A stretch of 6,462 bases of DNA from JBCDBH01 sp039184055 (GTDB lineage Bacteria; Acidobacteriota; Thermoanaerobaculia; Multivoradales; J023), in NCBI GenBank assembly GCA_039184055.1, contig JBCDBH010000339.1, positions 1 to 6,462 on the forward strand, written 5' to 3'. The position numbers were made by a program, and so were the translations under genes. The number at the start of each line of letters is the position of its first letter. Positions within the stretch are counted from its first letter, which is position 1. Positions 1-6,393 of the stretch are shown piece after piece. The notes under the pieces were generated by a model. That model saw only the letters and a program-made list of their open reading frames with translations. It did not search any database and was not told the origin of the DNA.

Positions 1-122
1 GGCGTGCTCGCCCTTCGCTCCCTCGACGTACCGCGGGTACGCCTCCGGTCGCTCATCCCTGCGCTGCCCAGATCTCACGCACGTTTCCACACCTCGCTAC
101 GACGTTTGGTGAACCATGCGGG
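1..122. other. Non-coding region downstream of the operon, possible interspersed intergenic element
   Basis: No convincing gene is seen here. On the minus strand the only open frame runs out of the end of the sulfatase-like gene in a different frame, so it is a shadow. The stretch from about 1 to 110 is rich in short related words such as 'cgctc' and 'cctc', and it contains a perfect 6-bp inverted repeat at 27-41. It lies just beyond the last gene of a minus-strand operon, where such elements are often found. No T-run follows a stem in the direction of transcription, so an intrinsic terminator is not supported. That it is a repeated element is inference from its style; only a search of the whole genome could show other copies. 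Confidence 0.35.
27..41. repeat. Perfect 6-bp inverted repeat with 3-nt loop
   Basis: CGTACC at 27-32 and GGTACG at 36-41 are exact reverse complements separated by GCG. The hairpin lies about 80 nt past the stop codon of the sulfatase-like gene. No T-rich tract follows on either strand. It could be the core of an intergenic palindromic repeat or an mRNA-stabilising 3' hairpin. Confidence 0.5.
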
Positions 123-1883
123 TTAATCCACGTAGCCCAGGGCTTCGAGCCGCGCTCGTTCGTCCTCGTCGAGCGGGCTCTCTGGGCTCGGATTGGCCAA
201 CGCCGCGGCACGTGCTCTTTCGCGACGGACGTGCTCGCGGCGGAGCGTTTGCAGCCGCTCCAGTTTCTCAGGACGTGCGTTGACGAGATTGCGCAGCTCA
301 CCGGGATCGTTCGACAGATCGAAGAGCCCGAGCATGTCGGTACCGGGATCGTCGATCACCTTCCAACCGTCATCGATCACCACCTGACCGTACGATCCGG
401 CGAAGATGGGCCGTTCACGACGCAGGGTAGCGAGATCCGCGCCCGGCAGATCATCGTGCTCGAGACCGGCGAGGGCGAGAATGGTCGGCATGAGGTCGAT
501 CCCGCTCACCGGTAGCTCGGTGCGCACACCGGCTTTGCGCCCGGCTGGCCATTTCACCCACAGCGGCACACGGAGCACCGTCTCCCAAAAAAGGCCATGG
601 GTCACATGGCCGTTTTCCAGGAATGCTTCGCCATGGTCGCTGGTCACGATCACCAACATGTCGTCCCACAAACCCATGGTGCGCAGGTCGTCGAAGAACA
701 TGCCCAAGCGCTGGTCGAGATAGGTCACGCTGTGACCGTAGAGAAAGCGCAGAATCTCGGCCTCGTTCGCCAGAGGGTCGAGCTCATCGTCTCGGATCGC
801 CACCAGCCGTGCAGTGGCACACAGCGCATCCAGGCAACCGTAGTTTTCCGTGCCGAATCGCTGATCGACCCGCTTGGTTCGCATATCGGGTGATTCGTAA
901 GGCAGGAGATAGGCGTCCGAATGCGTCTCGTAGGTGTGGAGCACCGCGAAAAATGGCTGGTCACGATGCTCCCGAATCCACTCGATCATCCATCGATTCT
1001 GTTGTTCGAGATTGCGCTCTTCGGAGTGAAAGGTGTCGAAGCCACGCGCGAAACCGAAACGCTCGTCGAGATAGAGGAAGTCGATCAGCGCCGCGGTGGC
1101 GAAACCGGCGTCGGCGAGCCGTTCGGCCACGGTAGGTAATTCCGGATTGATCACCGAGTGAAAATCCACCGTGCCGTGTACCAAGGGCACATGTCCGGTC
1201 CACATCGAACCGTGTGACGGCTTGGTCCAACCGCTGGTCGCCCAGGAGTGCGCGAAGGTCTCGGACTCCGACGTCAGACGGTCGAGGGTCGGGGTCGGCC
1301 ATCCCTCGAAAGCATCGTGACGAAAGGTGTCGAGCGAGATCAGCAACATGCGCGTCGGCGGTGGATCCGCCGCTGCGGCCGGCGGCGGTGGCGGCGCGGC
1401 AACTTCGTGGAGGATCGCCAGATCACGCAGATACACCGGCCCGGTGGGCAGCTCGGCCTTGACCACCAGGGTCACGGGTCCGGTCGTCGAGATCGGACCC
1501 GACGTGTCCGACCACCGTCCCGAGCTCTCGGGTCGCAACCACAACCGCTCGGTCGACCGTTTGTTCTCCGCCTCGACGGTCACCGTGAGCTGATCGCCGT
1601 TTGCTCGCACCCCCGGCAAATCGGTGCACAGGCTCGCCACCACCGTGGCGTTGGCCTCGAGAGTCAGCTTGGTGCGAAGCTCGGTATCCGGGAAGAGTGG
1701 CCGCGCCCAATGGGTTTCTTCACCACATTTGGCTTGAATCGGTGGATCGAGCCGACCATCCTTCACCTCGATCGACGAGAGTAGATCTCGATAGCCCGGT
1801 TCACGCTGCGTGGTGTCATCACCGCAGCCCGCAAAAAGAGAACCCAAACAAAGGATCGATACGAGAAGTGTTGCCAGCCTCAT
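123..1883 (-). CDS. Sulfatase-fold lipoprotein hydrolase with Thr at the nucleophile position
   Basis: This is a 586-aa member of the alkaline phosphatase/sulfatase superfamily (PF00884 type), predicted to be lipid-anchored outside the cytoplasm. The start at 1883 is chosen because it gives a lipoprotein signal directly: residues 1-20 end in FAGC with Cys20 as the lipidation site. An in-frame ATG at 1925 would add 14 residues before that signal. Residues about 21-160 form an unrecognised, probably beta-rich domain. A Pro/Ala linker (about 162-176) leads to the catalytic domain. Visible motifs are LDTFRHD with Asp185 and Asp190, WTKPSH with Thr220, Pro222 and Ser223, HTYETH with His316 and His321, SDHGE with Asp416 and His417, and THG with His429. 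The C-terminus ends ALGYVD, a common ending in this family. True sulfatases carry Cys or Ser, converted to formylglycine, where Thr220 sits here, so sulfatase activity is doubtful; a phosphoesterase or phosphotransferase role is possible. The substrate is unknown. It lies 59 nt after the nucleotidase gene, with no clear Shine-Dalgarno sequence. Confidence 0.9.
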   Translation of the reverse strand: MRLATLLVSILCLGSLFAGCGDDTTQREPGYRDLLSSIEVKDGRLDPPIQAKCGEETHWARPLFPDTELRTKLTLEANATVVASLCTDLPGVRANGDQLTVTVEAENKRSTERLWLRPESSGRWSDTSGPISTTGPVTLVVKAELPTGPVYLRDLAILHEVAAPPPPPAAAADPPPTRMLLISLDTFRHDAFEGWPTPTLDRLTSESETFAHSWATSGWTKPSHGSMWTGHVPLVHGTVDFHSVINPELPTVAERLADAGFATAALIDFLYLDERFGFARGFDTFHSEERNLEQQNRWMIEWIREHRDQPFFAVLHTYETHSDAYLLPYESPDMRTKRVDQRFGTENYGCLDALCATARLVAIRDDELDPLANEAEILRFLYGHSVTYLDQRLGMFFDDLRTMGLWDDMLVIVTSDHGEAFLENGHVTHGLFWETVLRVPLWVKWPAGRKAGVRTELPVSGIDLMPTILALAGLEHDDLPGADLATLRRERPIFAGSYGQVVIDDGWKVIDDPGTDMLGLFDLSNDPGELRNLVNARPEKLERLQTLRREHVRRERARAAALANPSPESPLDEDERARLEALGYVD

Positions 1884-1942
1884 CGCAGCGCATTGTAGCC
1901 CGGCGACCCGCGGAGAACGCGGCATCGAACCCGCGATCGAAA

Positions 1943-3544
1943 TCAGATCACGGGCTCGTGCATCATCGGATCCCGCACCACGCGAAATTCATGATCGGTA
2001 CCGTAATAGGCGAAGTTGGCGACCTTGGACGTGTAGACACACGCGAAGTGGTCGACCTGGCTGCCGAAGAGGCTCTTGTTGCCGCCCTGCTTGAAGACGG
2101 AGCCCCAATACGGATTGAGTCGATCCGACAGCCGCTGCTGCTGTTGCCGCAGGTGTTGCCGCAAGATGCGGTACTCGGTGGCGAGATCGGTGACGTGGCT
2201 ATCGGCGTGGCGAATGGCGGCCTGAGACGCGTCCCCGAGGCTGCCGTCAGCGGCCAGCTCACGATAGAGACGCAGCACGTCACGCGACTCTTGGAGACGA
2301 CGGCCGAGGTCGTCGAGCTCGGCACGGAGCACGGCCATCCGTCTGAGATGGGGCGCATCGGCAACGAGCACACCGAGCTCGTCACCCAGCTCGCGGATCA
2401 CCAGCGCGGTGCGCCAGGTGGACGCCAGCTTCGTCGACACGACATCGCCGTAAATATGGTCACCGACATAGAGCACCTGCTCACCCAGGCAGTCGAGCAA
2501 CTGCATCAAGCCGGTACGTGAACCACCGGTGTAGAAGCCACCCCATGCGGGCACGTCGACCTCGCCTTGCGGCTGGAGATCATCATCGAGCTCGACGAAC
2601 GGGCCGTCATTGCGAAAGAAACCGGGTTTGCGCGCCGAGGCGATGACCAGGTCGAAATGCCGCCGCCACTGATCGTCGTCGAAGAGGTGACGACATAGAG
2701 CATCGGTGTAATACGGCTCCGAGTTGGTGATCAAGATGATCTGCCGGCCACCCAAACGCAGACGTTCGAGCGCCGTAACCACTTCGGGGTCACGAGGCAG
2801 GAAGCGATCGAGCTCCGCGAGCACCCGCGACTTGAGGGTATCGTCGCCATGCACGCTGTCGATCGCCGCGCGCACATCGCGGAACAACCCGGCATACGAC
2901 TCGATCTCGAGCTTCGGGCTGCGCCGGGTCATTTCGACCAGCTCGGAGTAGACGTTGAGCTCTGGAAGCTCGAAAAGGGTATCGACGAAATAGTAGCGCT
3001 TGGTGCTCGGCCGCACCGGCTCACGACGATAGAGCCGCGCCCGTTCGAGATCGTCCAGCTGGTGACGGCCAAAAAACGCCCGACCGACGAACCGGTGTCG
3101 GTTCATCTTGAGAATCGTGCCTTGCTCGGTGTCGAGAATCAGCCCACGACGAATGAACTTGGGCCGTAGCTCCGCGTCGTAGATCCGCTTCGGGTAACCG
3201 AATCCGGTTACCAGTCGCTCGAGAGTGAGCTCGAAGGCGAGCTGATCCATCGGTGCGTGGTCGTATTCGGCCAATGTCCAGTCGAGATCGAAACCGACGT
3301 GGCGGATCGAATCGAGATGGAGGTTGCGGTTGGTGAATACCCGTCGCGGCTCGGCGATCGAATGCTCGGCGAGCGCGAAGTGCAGCAGGCGACTCTTCGC
3401 TGAAGGTGGAAGGTGCTCGAGCGCTTGGCGATCGATCAGAGCAAACGGGCCGAGCGACGCCAAGTCATGGTCCGGGTCGATCCCTGGAATGGCCAGAGCG
3501 CCGGTCTCGGCAACGTCTTTTCCATCCATCTTGCCGTCGTCCAT
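1943..3544 (-). CDS. HAD-superfamily 5'-nucleotidase of the NT5C2 (IMP-GMP specific) family
   Basis: This is a 533-aa cytosolic HAD-type phosphatase that resembles eukaryotic purine 5'-nucleotidase NT5C2 over its whole length. All four HAD motifs are present: GFDLDWT with nucleophile Asp86 and acid/base Asp88, ITNSE with Thr273, RKPGFF with Lys306, and GDHIYGD with Asp362 and Asp367. Just before motif I is VFTNRNL, a family signature. The C-terminal stretch 481-533 (SLFGSQVDHFA, then YYGTDHEF and a final MMHEP) matches the end of NT5C2, so the gene is not truncated. Family members remove the 5'-phosphate of nucleoside monophosphates, usually IMP and GMP; the exact substrate here is inferred. 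Residues about 395-475 look helical. The ATG at 3544 shares one base with the stop of the R2lox gene (TGATG), which indicates translational coupling. A GTG one codon upstream (3547) would give a 4-nt overlap and is an alternative start. The N-terminal part before motif I is about 35 residues longer than in NT5C2. Confidence 0.93.
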   Translation of the reverse strand: MDDGKMDGKDVAETGALAIPGIDPDHDLASLGPFALIDRQALEHLPPSAKSRLLHFALAEHSIAEPRRVFTNRNLHLDSIRHVGFDLDWTLAEYDHAPMDQLAFELTLERLVTGFGYPKRIYDAELRPKFIRRGLILDTEQGTILKMNRHRFVGRAFFGRHQLDDLERARLYRREPVRPSTKRYYFVDTLFELPELNVYSELVEMTRRSPKLEIESYAGLFRDVRAAIDSVHGDDTLKSRVLAELDRFLPRDPEVVTALERLRLGGRQIILITNSEPYYTDALCRHLFDDDQWRRHFDLVIASARKPGFFRNDGPFVELDDDLQPQGEVDVPAWGGFYTGGSRTGLMQLLDCLGEQVLYVGDHIYGDVVSTKLASTWRTALVIRELGDELGVLVADAPHLRRMAVLRAELDDLGRRLQESRDVLRLYRELAADGSLGDASQAAIRHADSHVTDLATEYRILRQHLRQQQQRLSDRLNPYWGSVFKQGGNKSLFGSQVDHFACVYTSKVANFAYYGTDHEFRVVRDPMMHEPVI

Positions 3545-4431
3545 CACGCCGCCGCCGCGCTTCGACTGACTTCCGCCAGCGTTTGGTTCCGTGCCTTTTC
3601 GATCCGTGCCATCCGGCGCTGGAATTGCGACAGCGCGTATTCAGTGAAGCTGTCGAGCTCGAGACCGAACGGCATCTCTTCGTAGGTCGCGAAAATCTCA
3701 CCGATCACCCCGATCGCGGGCATCAGCATGGTGCTCATCCGCGCTTCGATCGCATTCCACACCTCGTCACCGTGCTCGGCGACTAGACGTGAGAGCAAAT
3801 AGACACCGTAGGCCATGTGGCGCGATTCGTCGCGCTTCAGATAGCCGACCGCCTCCTGCATACCCGGCATCAACTCGTTGCGCACCAGAATCTCGTGGTA
3901 CGCCTGGTACCCCGTTTCGGCGAGCACACCCTCGACGATCATGTTGTAGGTCACCGACGCTTCGGCCTGGGCCACCGGCGAGCGATCGGCCCGCAGGCGA
4001 TCGAGCGCTTCGGGCAAAGCCTCGTAGAAGACCGTGCGGTAGCTGGGGCTGTGAAAACGAGAGAGATCGTCGTTCGTATCGGCGACTTCGTCGAGAAAAC
4101 GGCGAAAGAGCTCGACGTGTTTGGCCTCTTCCCACAAGAAGGCGGTGAGGTACATCTCTTCTTCGAGACGACCTTCCTCGGCGACCGTCATGATCAGCGG
4201 CAAGAGATCGAGCGTAACCGCCTCCTCGCCCGCTTGGAAAAGACTGGTGAGATGCAGGATCACCTCACGCTCGAGATCGTCGAGTCGTGTCCAATCCTCA
4301 CGATCTTGCGTGAAATCGATGAGCTCCGGATTCCAGATTCCGTGCTCTTTGGATTTCCGCCACAGACGCATGGGTGGCAGGTCATAGTCGAGACCCCGCG
4401 AACTGGTAGTTTGAAACCCTTCACGTGCCAT
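3544..4431 (-). CDS. R2-like ligand-binding oxidase (R2lox), Mn/Fe ferritin-like protein
   Basis: This 295-aa protein closely resembles the R2-like ligand-binding oxidase of Mycobacterium tuberculosis (Rv0233), a relative of the ribonucleotide reductase small subunit that is not a reductase component. All metal ligands are visible: Glu69 (AGEEAVT), Glu102 and His105 (EEAKH), Glu167 (YNMIVEG), Glu202 and His205 (DESRHMAYG). Val72 and Tyr162, the pair that forms the ether crosslink in known R2lox proteins, are both present. Known members hold a Mn/Fe cofactor and a long-chain fatty acid; the physiological reaction is not established. The length is near the usual 300-315 aa. The start at 4431 is chosen because GAGGAG at 4439-4444 stands 7 nt before it; an adjacent ATG at 4434 is only 4 nt away. 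The gene overlaps the end of the SCP2 gene by 11 nt and touches the nucleotidase gene in a TGATG junction, so it sits inside a tightly coupled operon. No reductase large subunit lies nearby, which agrees with R2lox and not NrdB. Confidence 0.95.
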   Translation of the reverse strand: MAREGFQTTSSRGLDYDLPPMRLWRKSKEHGIWNPELIDFTQDREDWTRLDDLEREVILHLTSLFQAGEEAVTLDLLPLIMTVAEEGRLEEEMYLTAFLWEEAKHVELFRRFLDEVADTNDDLSRFHSPSYRTVFYEALPEALDRLRADRSPVAQAEASVTYNMIVEGVLAETGYQAYHEILVRNELMPGMQEAVGYLKRDESRHMAYGVYLLSRLVAEHGDEVWNAIEARMSTMLMPAIGVIGEIFATYEEMPFGLELDSFTEYALSQFQRRMARIEKARNQTLAEVSRSAAAA

Positions 4432-4864
4432 CATTCGACTCCTCGCTAGGAAACACGGTAGGAAATACGCTGTCGAGCCGGGTCGCGGCGGCGACCAGCT
4501 CCTTGCTCGCGGCGGCATAGGGAACCAATTGCGCGAGCTTGCCCCGCGCCAGGCCGAGCTTGCCGGTCATCAGACCGAAAATCGGATCGAGCTCGCTCGC
4601 CAAGACCTTCTTCCAGGTCTCGATCGTGGCGCGGATCACAAAGTCGGCGGATTCACGATCGGTATCCGAAGCGACGCGGGCGGCGCGACACTCGCCATGC
4701 CATAGATCGAGAAAGACCGCTGAGCCGCTCTCGGCGGCACCAGCGGTCATCTCGAGAACGATCGAACCTTCCCAGGTCTGCGCCGCTTTTCGGTAGGCCT
4801 CACTTTCCGCGAGCGCCACGGCATAGGCGGCCGTCCAGTCGGGTCCGAAAACGAGGTAACTCAT
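4421..4864 (-). CDS. SCP2 sterol-binding-domain lipid carrier protein
   Basis: This is a 147-aa single-domain protein of the SCP2 type (PF02036 style), soluble and without a signal peptide or membrane segment, hence cytoplasmic. SCP2 domains form a hydrophobic tunnel that holds fatty acyl or other lipid ligands. The family pattern is clearest in the second half: the DFVIRAT strand (about 74-80), a helix about 82-91 (TWKKVLAS), then DPIFGLMTGKLGLARGKL (93-110) followed by a helix through PYAAASKEL. The start at 4864 is supported by GAGGTGGC immediately before the ATG. A longer frame reaching 5101 runs through the end of the metalloprotease gene and lacks SCP2 character there, so it is rejected. 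The last 11 nt overlap the R2lox gene, which is the strongest clue to its job: R2lox proteins bind a long-chain fatty acid, so this carrier may deliver the ligand or accept the product. That link is inference. The protease gene ends 37 nt upstream. Confidence 0.85.
   Translation of the reverse strand: MSYLVFGPDWTAAYAVALAESEAYRKAAQTWEGSIVLEMTAGAAESGSAVFLDLWHGECRAARVASDTDRESADFVIRATIETWKKVLASELDPIFGLMTGKLGLARGKLAQLVPYAAASKELVAAATRLDSVFPTVFPSEESNDGT
4439..4444 (-). promoter_or_regulatory. Shine-Dalgarno site of the R2lox gene inside the SCP2 gene
   Basis: The minus strand reads GAGGAG here, 7 nt before the ATG at 4431. These bases also encode the Glu-Glu near the C-terminus of the SCP2 protein. 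A ribosome finishing the SCP2 gene passes directly over this site, so translation of the two proteins is probably coupled. Confidence 0.75.
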
Positions 4865-4901
4865 GCCACCTCGTCTCGTTCGCGGGTACGGAGCATTCCG
4901 A

Positions 4902-6212
4902 TCAATCGACCGTGCTCGACCACGAGGTCGTGTCCCCGCTCTCGAAGCCGTCGATGAAGACCGGTGCGGTTTCGAAGAGCGCGACGATCGGCGCGGTCTG
5001 GTTGCCCGCGAGCTGGTTGTGTCGTTGGCCGGCGATACCGGTCGGCACACCGTTGTGATCGATATCCGGATTCGACCAATGCGCCACCCGCGTACAGCCA
5101 CCGACGCATTGGTTGCTGTACGACATGATCGTACGGTACGAGCCGCTTACGAAGTGGCCGAAGGAGTAGGGGTACGAAGCGCTATTCGGAAACGCCGAGC
5201 TATTCGCCGGATCGTGCTCGAGACCCATATTGTGACCGTGTTCGTGCGCATAGGTCAGGTTGCCGACGGCGCAACCACGATCGGTGACCTGGAAGGCGGA
5301 GCCCGCGAAACCCGGACCGGGATTGCGCATCACGAAACCGATGCCGCAACCGCCGCCACCGTTCTCGACGATCAAACCGACCATGTCGGCACCATAGAGA
5401 TCACGCTTCTCGGCCACTTCGGCGTTGTTGGCCACCCAGTTGAGATCGACGTTCAGACTGTTGCTGTCGTTGTAGGCGGTCTCGAAGGCGTGCACGAGGG
5501 TGAAACGACCATCGCCCTCGCTATCGATGAAGCCGGTGTTCGAAGCGTCCACCGCGGCTTGCGAGGTCGCCTCGATCGACGCCGTGCCACCCGCCGCGGC
5601 GCGTGCCTGCGGGGTATACACGACCATCACGTCCATGTTGACGGTGCCACCCTCGGTCACGGCTCCGCCGTGATCACGGTGGATGGCGTGATGAGCATGG
5701 CTAGCGTGATGATGCCCCTCGTCGAGCTTGGGGTGGCTCGGGGGTACGACGTCGCTCAGGTTGTCGACGACTTGATCGGCACCCGTCGCACACGGCGGAA
5801 ACGAAGCCGGATCGAGCTCGACCAAAAGGTGCGCACCACCGTTGGGCTGAATCTCGAACACCCGACCATCGAGCCAAAAAGCGCCGGCCAACAGACCCTT
5901 GTGACGCGTGATCACGACACGATCACCGGTGTCGAGAAAACCACGCCAGGTCATACCGTACGCCCGGCGCTCGACTCCGGAACGCGTCGCGGTGAGCACG
6001 GCGCCCTCGGGCAAAGCAAGGCCGAGAAACTCGGTGTTGTCGAGCACGTCGGCCGCGATGTCGATGCCACGCACGGCAACGGAGTGATCGATCGACGGCG
6101 CCAACACCAAGTCGAGCGTGTAGAGATCAGCGTACTGTGCACCCGCGGCGGGCACGAGCACGAGGGCGAAAACGAGAACGAGGTAGACGAAACGCGAACG
6201 AAGAGACCGCAT
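4902..6212 (-). CDS. Secreted zinc metalloprotease of the metzincin clan (reprolysin-like)
   Basis: This 436-aa preproprotein is exported. Residues 1-25 are a Sec signal peptide with basic residues, a hydrophobic core and an AGA cleavage site before Gln26. Residues about 26-160 form a pro-region. A His-rich linker follows at 167-181 (eight His in 15 residues). The catalytic domain starts near 190 with VNMDVMVVYTPQAR. The zinc motif is HEHGHNMGLEHD, with His323, His327 and His333 as ligands and Glu324 as catalytic base, and Asp334 just after, as in reprolysins. The Met-turn is TIMSY with Met363. Cysteines flanking the active site suggest disulfides. The overall style also recalls peptidyl-Asp metalloendopeptidases (M72), so the exact subfamily is open. 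The last 20 residues hold DGFESGDTTSW (421-431), a short motif that recurs at the ends of secreted proteins in some bacteria. The start at 6212 is well supported by AGGAGG 9 nt upstream. It is the first gene of the minus-strand block. Confidence 0.93.
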   Translation of the reverse strand: MRSLRSRFVYLVLVFALVLVPAAGAQYADLYTLDLVLAPSIDHSVAVRGIDIAADVLDNTEFLGLALPEGAVLTATRSGVERRAYGMTWRGFLDTGDRVVITRHKGLLAGAFWLDGRVFEIQPNGGAHLLVELDPASFPPCATGADQVVDNLSDVVPPSHPKLDEGHHHASHAHHAIHRDHGGAVTEGGTVNMDVMVVYTPQARAAAGGTASIEATSQAAVDASNTGFIDSEGDGRFTLVHAFETAYNDSNSLNVDLNWVANNAEVAEKRDLYGADMVGLIVENGGGGCGIGFVMRNPGPGFAGSAFQVTDRGCAVGNLTYAHEHGHNMGLEHDPANSSAFPNSASYPYSFGHFVSGSYRTIMSYSNQCVGGCTRVAHWSNPDIDHNGVPTGIAGQRHNQLAGNQTAPIVALFETAPVFIDGFESGDTTSWSSTVD

Positions 6213-6221
6213 GATGTAGAG

Positions 6222-6227
6222 CCTCCT
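6222..6227 (-). promoter_or_regulatory. Strong Shine-Dalgarno site of the metalloprotease gene
   Basis: The minus strand reads AGGAGG with 9 nt between it and the ATG at 6212. It fixes the start codon and suggests efficient translation. A short hairpin lies just upstream in the leader. Confidence 0.8.
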
Positions 6228-6234
6228 ACTGTCA

Positions 6235-6258
6235 GCTGCAGGCGAGATAGCCAGCAGC
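6235..6258 (-). other. Small hairpin in the leader of the metalloprotease mRNA
   Basis: The arms 6235-6243 and 6250-6258 can pair in a 9-bp stem with one mismatch around a 6-nt loop. The stem ends 7 nt upstream of the Shine-Dalgarno site on the minus-strand transcript. It may protect the 5' end or modulate initiation, but no larger riboswitch-like structure is visible. Chance pairing in GC-rich DNA cannot be excluded. Confidence 0.3.
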
Positions 6259-6317
6259 GATGGGAGAGGAAGGTGCGATGCAGACGGGACATACGTCGCC
6301 TGCGGAGGATTCCGCGA

Positions 6318-6347
6318 ATTTTACACGCTTTTCATCTTGACGGTGAA
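6318..6347 (-). promoter_or_regulatory. Candidate sigma-70-type promoter for the minus-strand operon
   Basis: On the minus strand, TTCACC (6342-6347, four of six bases matching TTGACA) and TAAAAT (6318-6323, five of six matching TATAAT) are 18 nt apart. Transcription would begin near 6310 and give a leader of about 100 nt before the metalloprotease ATG. This is the most AT-rich patch of the intergenic region and lies between divergent genes, as expected for a promoter. It is a motif match only. Confidence 0.45.
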
Positions 6348-6393
6348 AGATCGCCATGCCGTGGTAGCCTAAAAAGCGTCCACTTTGGAGACC

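Noticed and set aside
1892..1897. TACAAT on the minus strand as a -10 box for the sulfatase-like gene
   Set aside because: No matching -35 is found at normal spacing, and transcription would start only a few bases before the ATG. A leaderless transcript is possible but unsupported.
1884..1925. Upstream start of the sulfatase-like gene at 1925
   Set aside because: It would place 14 residues before a clean lipoprotein signal peptide and has no convincing Shine-Dalgarno sequence.
1601..2521. A 306-codon open frame on the plus strand
   Set aside because: It lies antisense to the nucleotidase and sulfatase-like genes, has no recognisable motif, and the minus-strand frames carry full family signatures. 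Long antisense frames are expected in GC-rich DNA.
3544..4431. Ribonucleotide reductase small subunit (NrdB)
   Set aside because: The AGEEAVT and YNMIVEG motifs with the Val/Tyr pair are those of R2lox, and no large-subunit gene is adjacent.
3817..4449. A 210-codon open frame on the plus strand
   Set aside because: It is the antisense shadow of the R2lox gene, whose ligand residues are all intact.
4865..5101. N-terminal extension of the SCP2 gene through the end of the protease gene
   Set aside because: The extension is Arg/Ser-rich with no SCP2 character and overlaps the intact protease C-terminus. The ATG at 4864 has its own GAGGTGG site.
6278..6340. A 20-codon plus-strand ORF in the intergenic region with a purine-rich stretch upstream
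   Set aside because: It overlaps the candidate promoter of the operon and is too short and featureless to call without conservation.
6337..6370. TTGACG ... TAGCCT as a plus-strand promoter for the divergent gene
   Set aside because: The spacer is 22 nt and the -10 match is poor.
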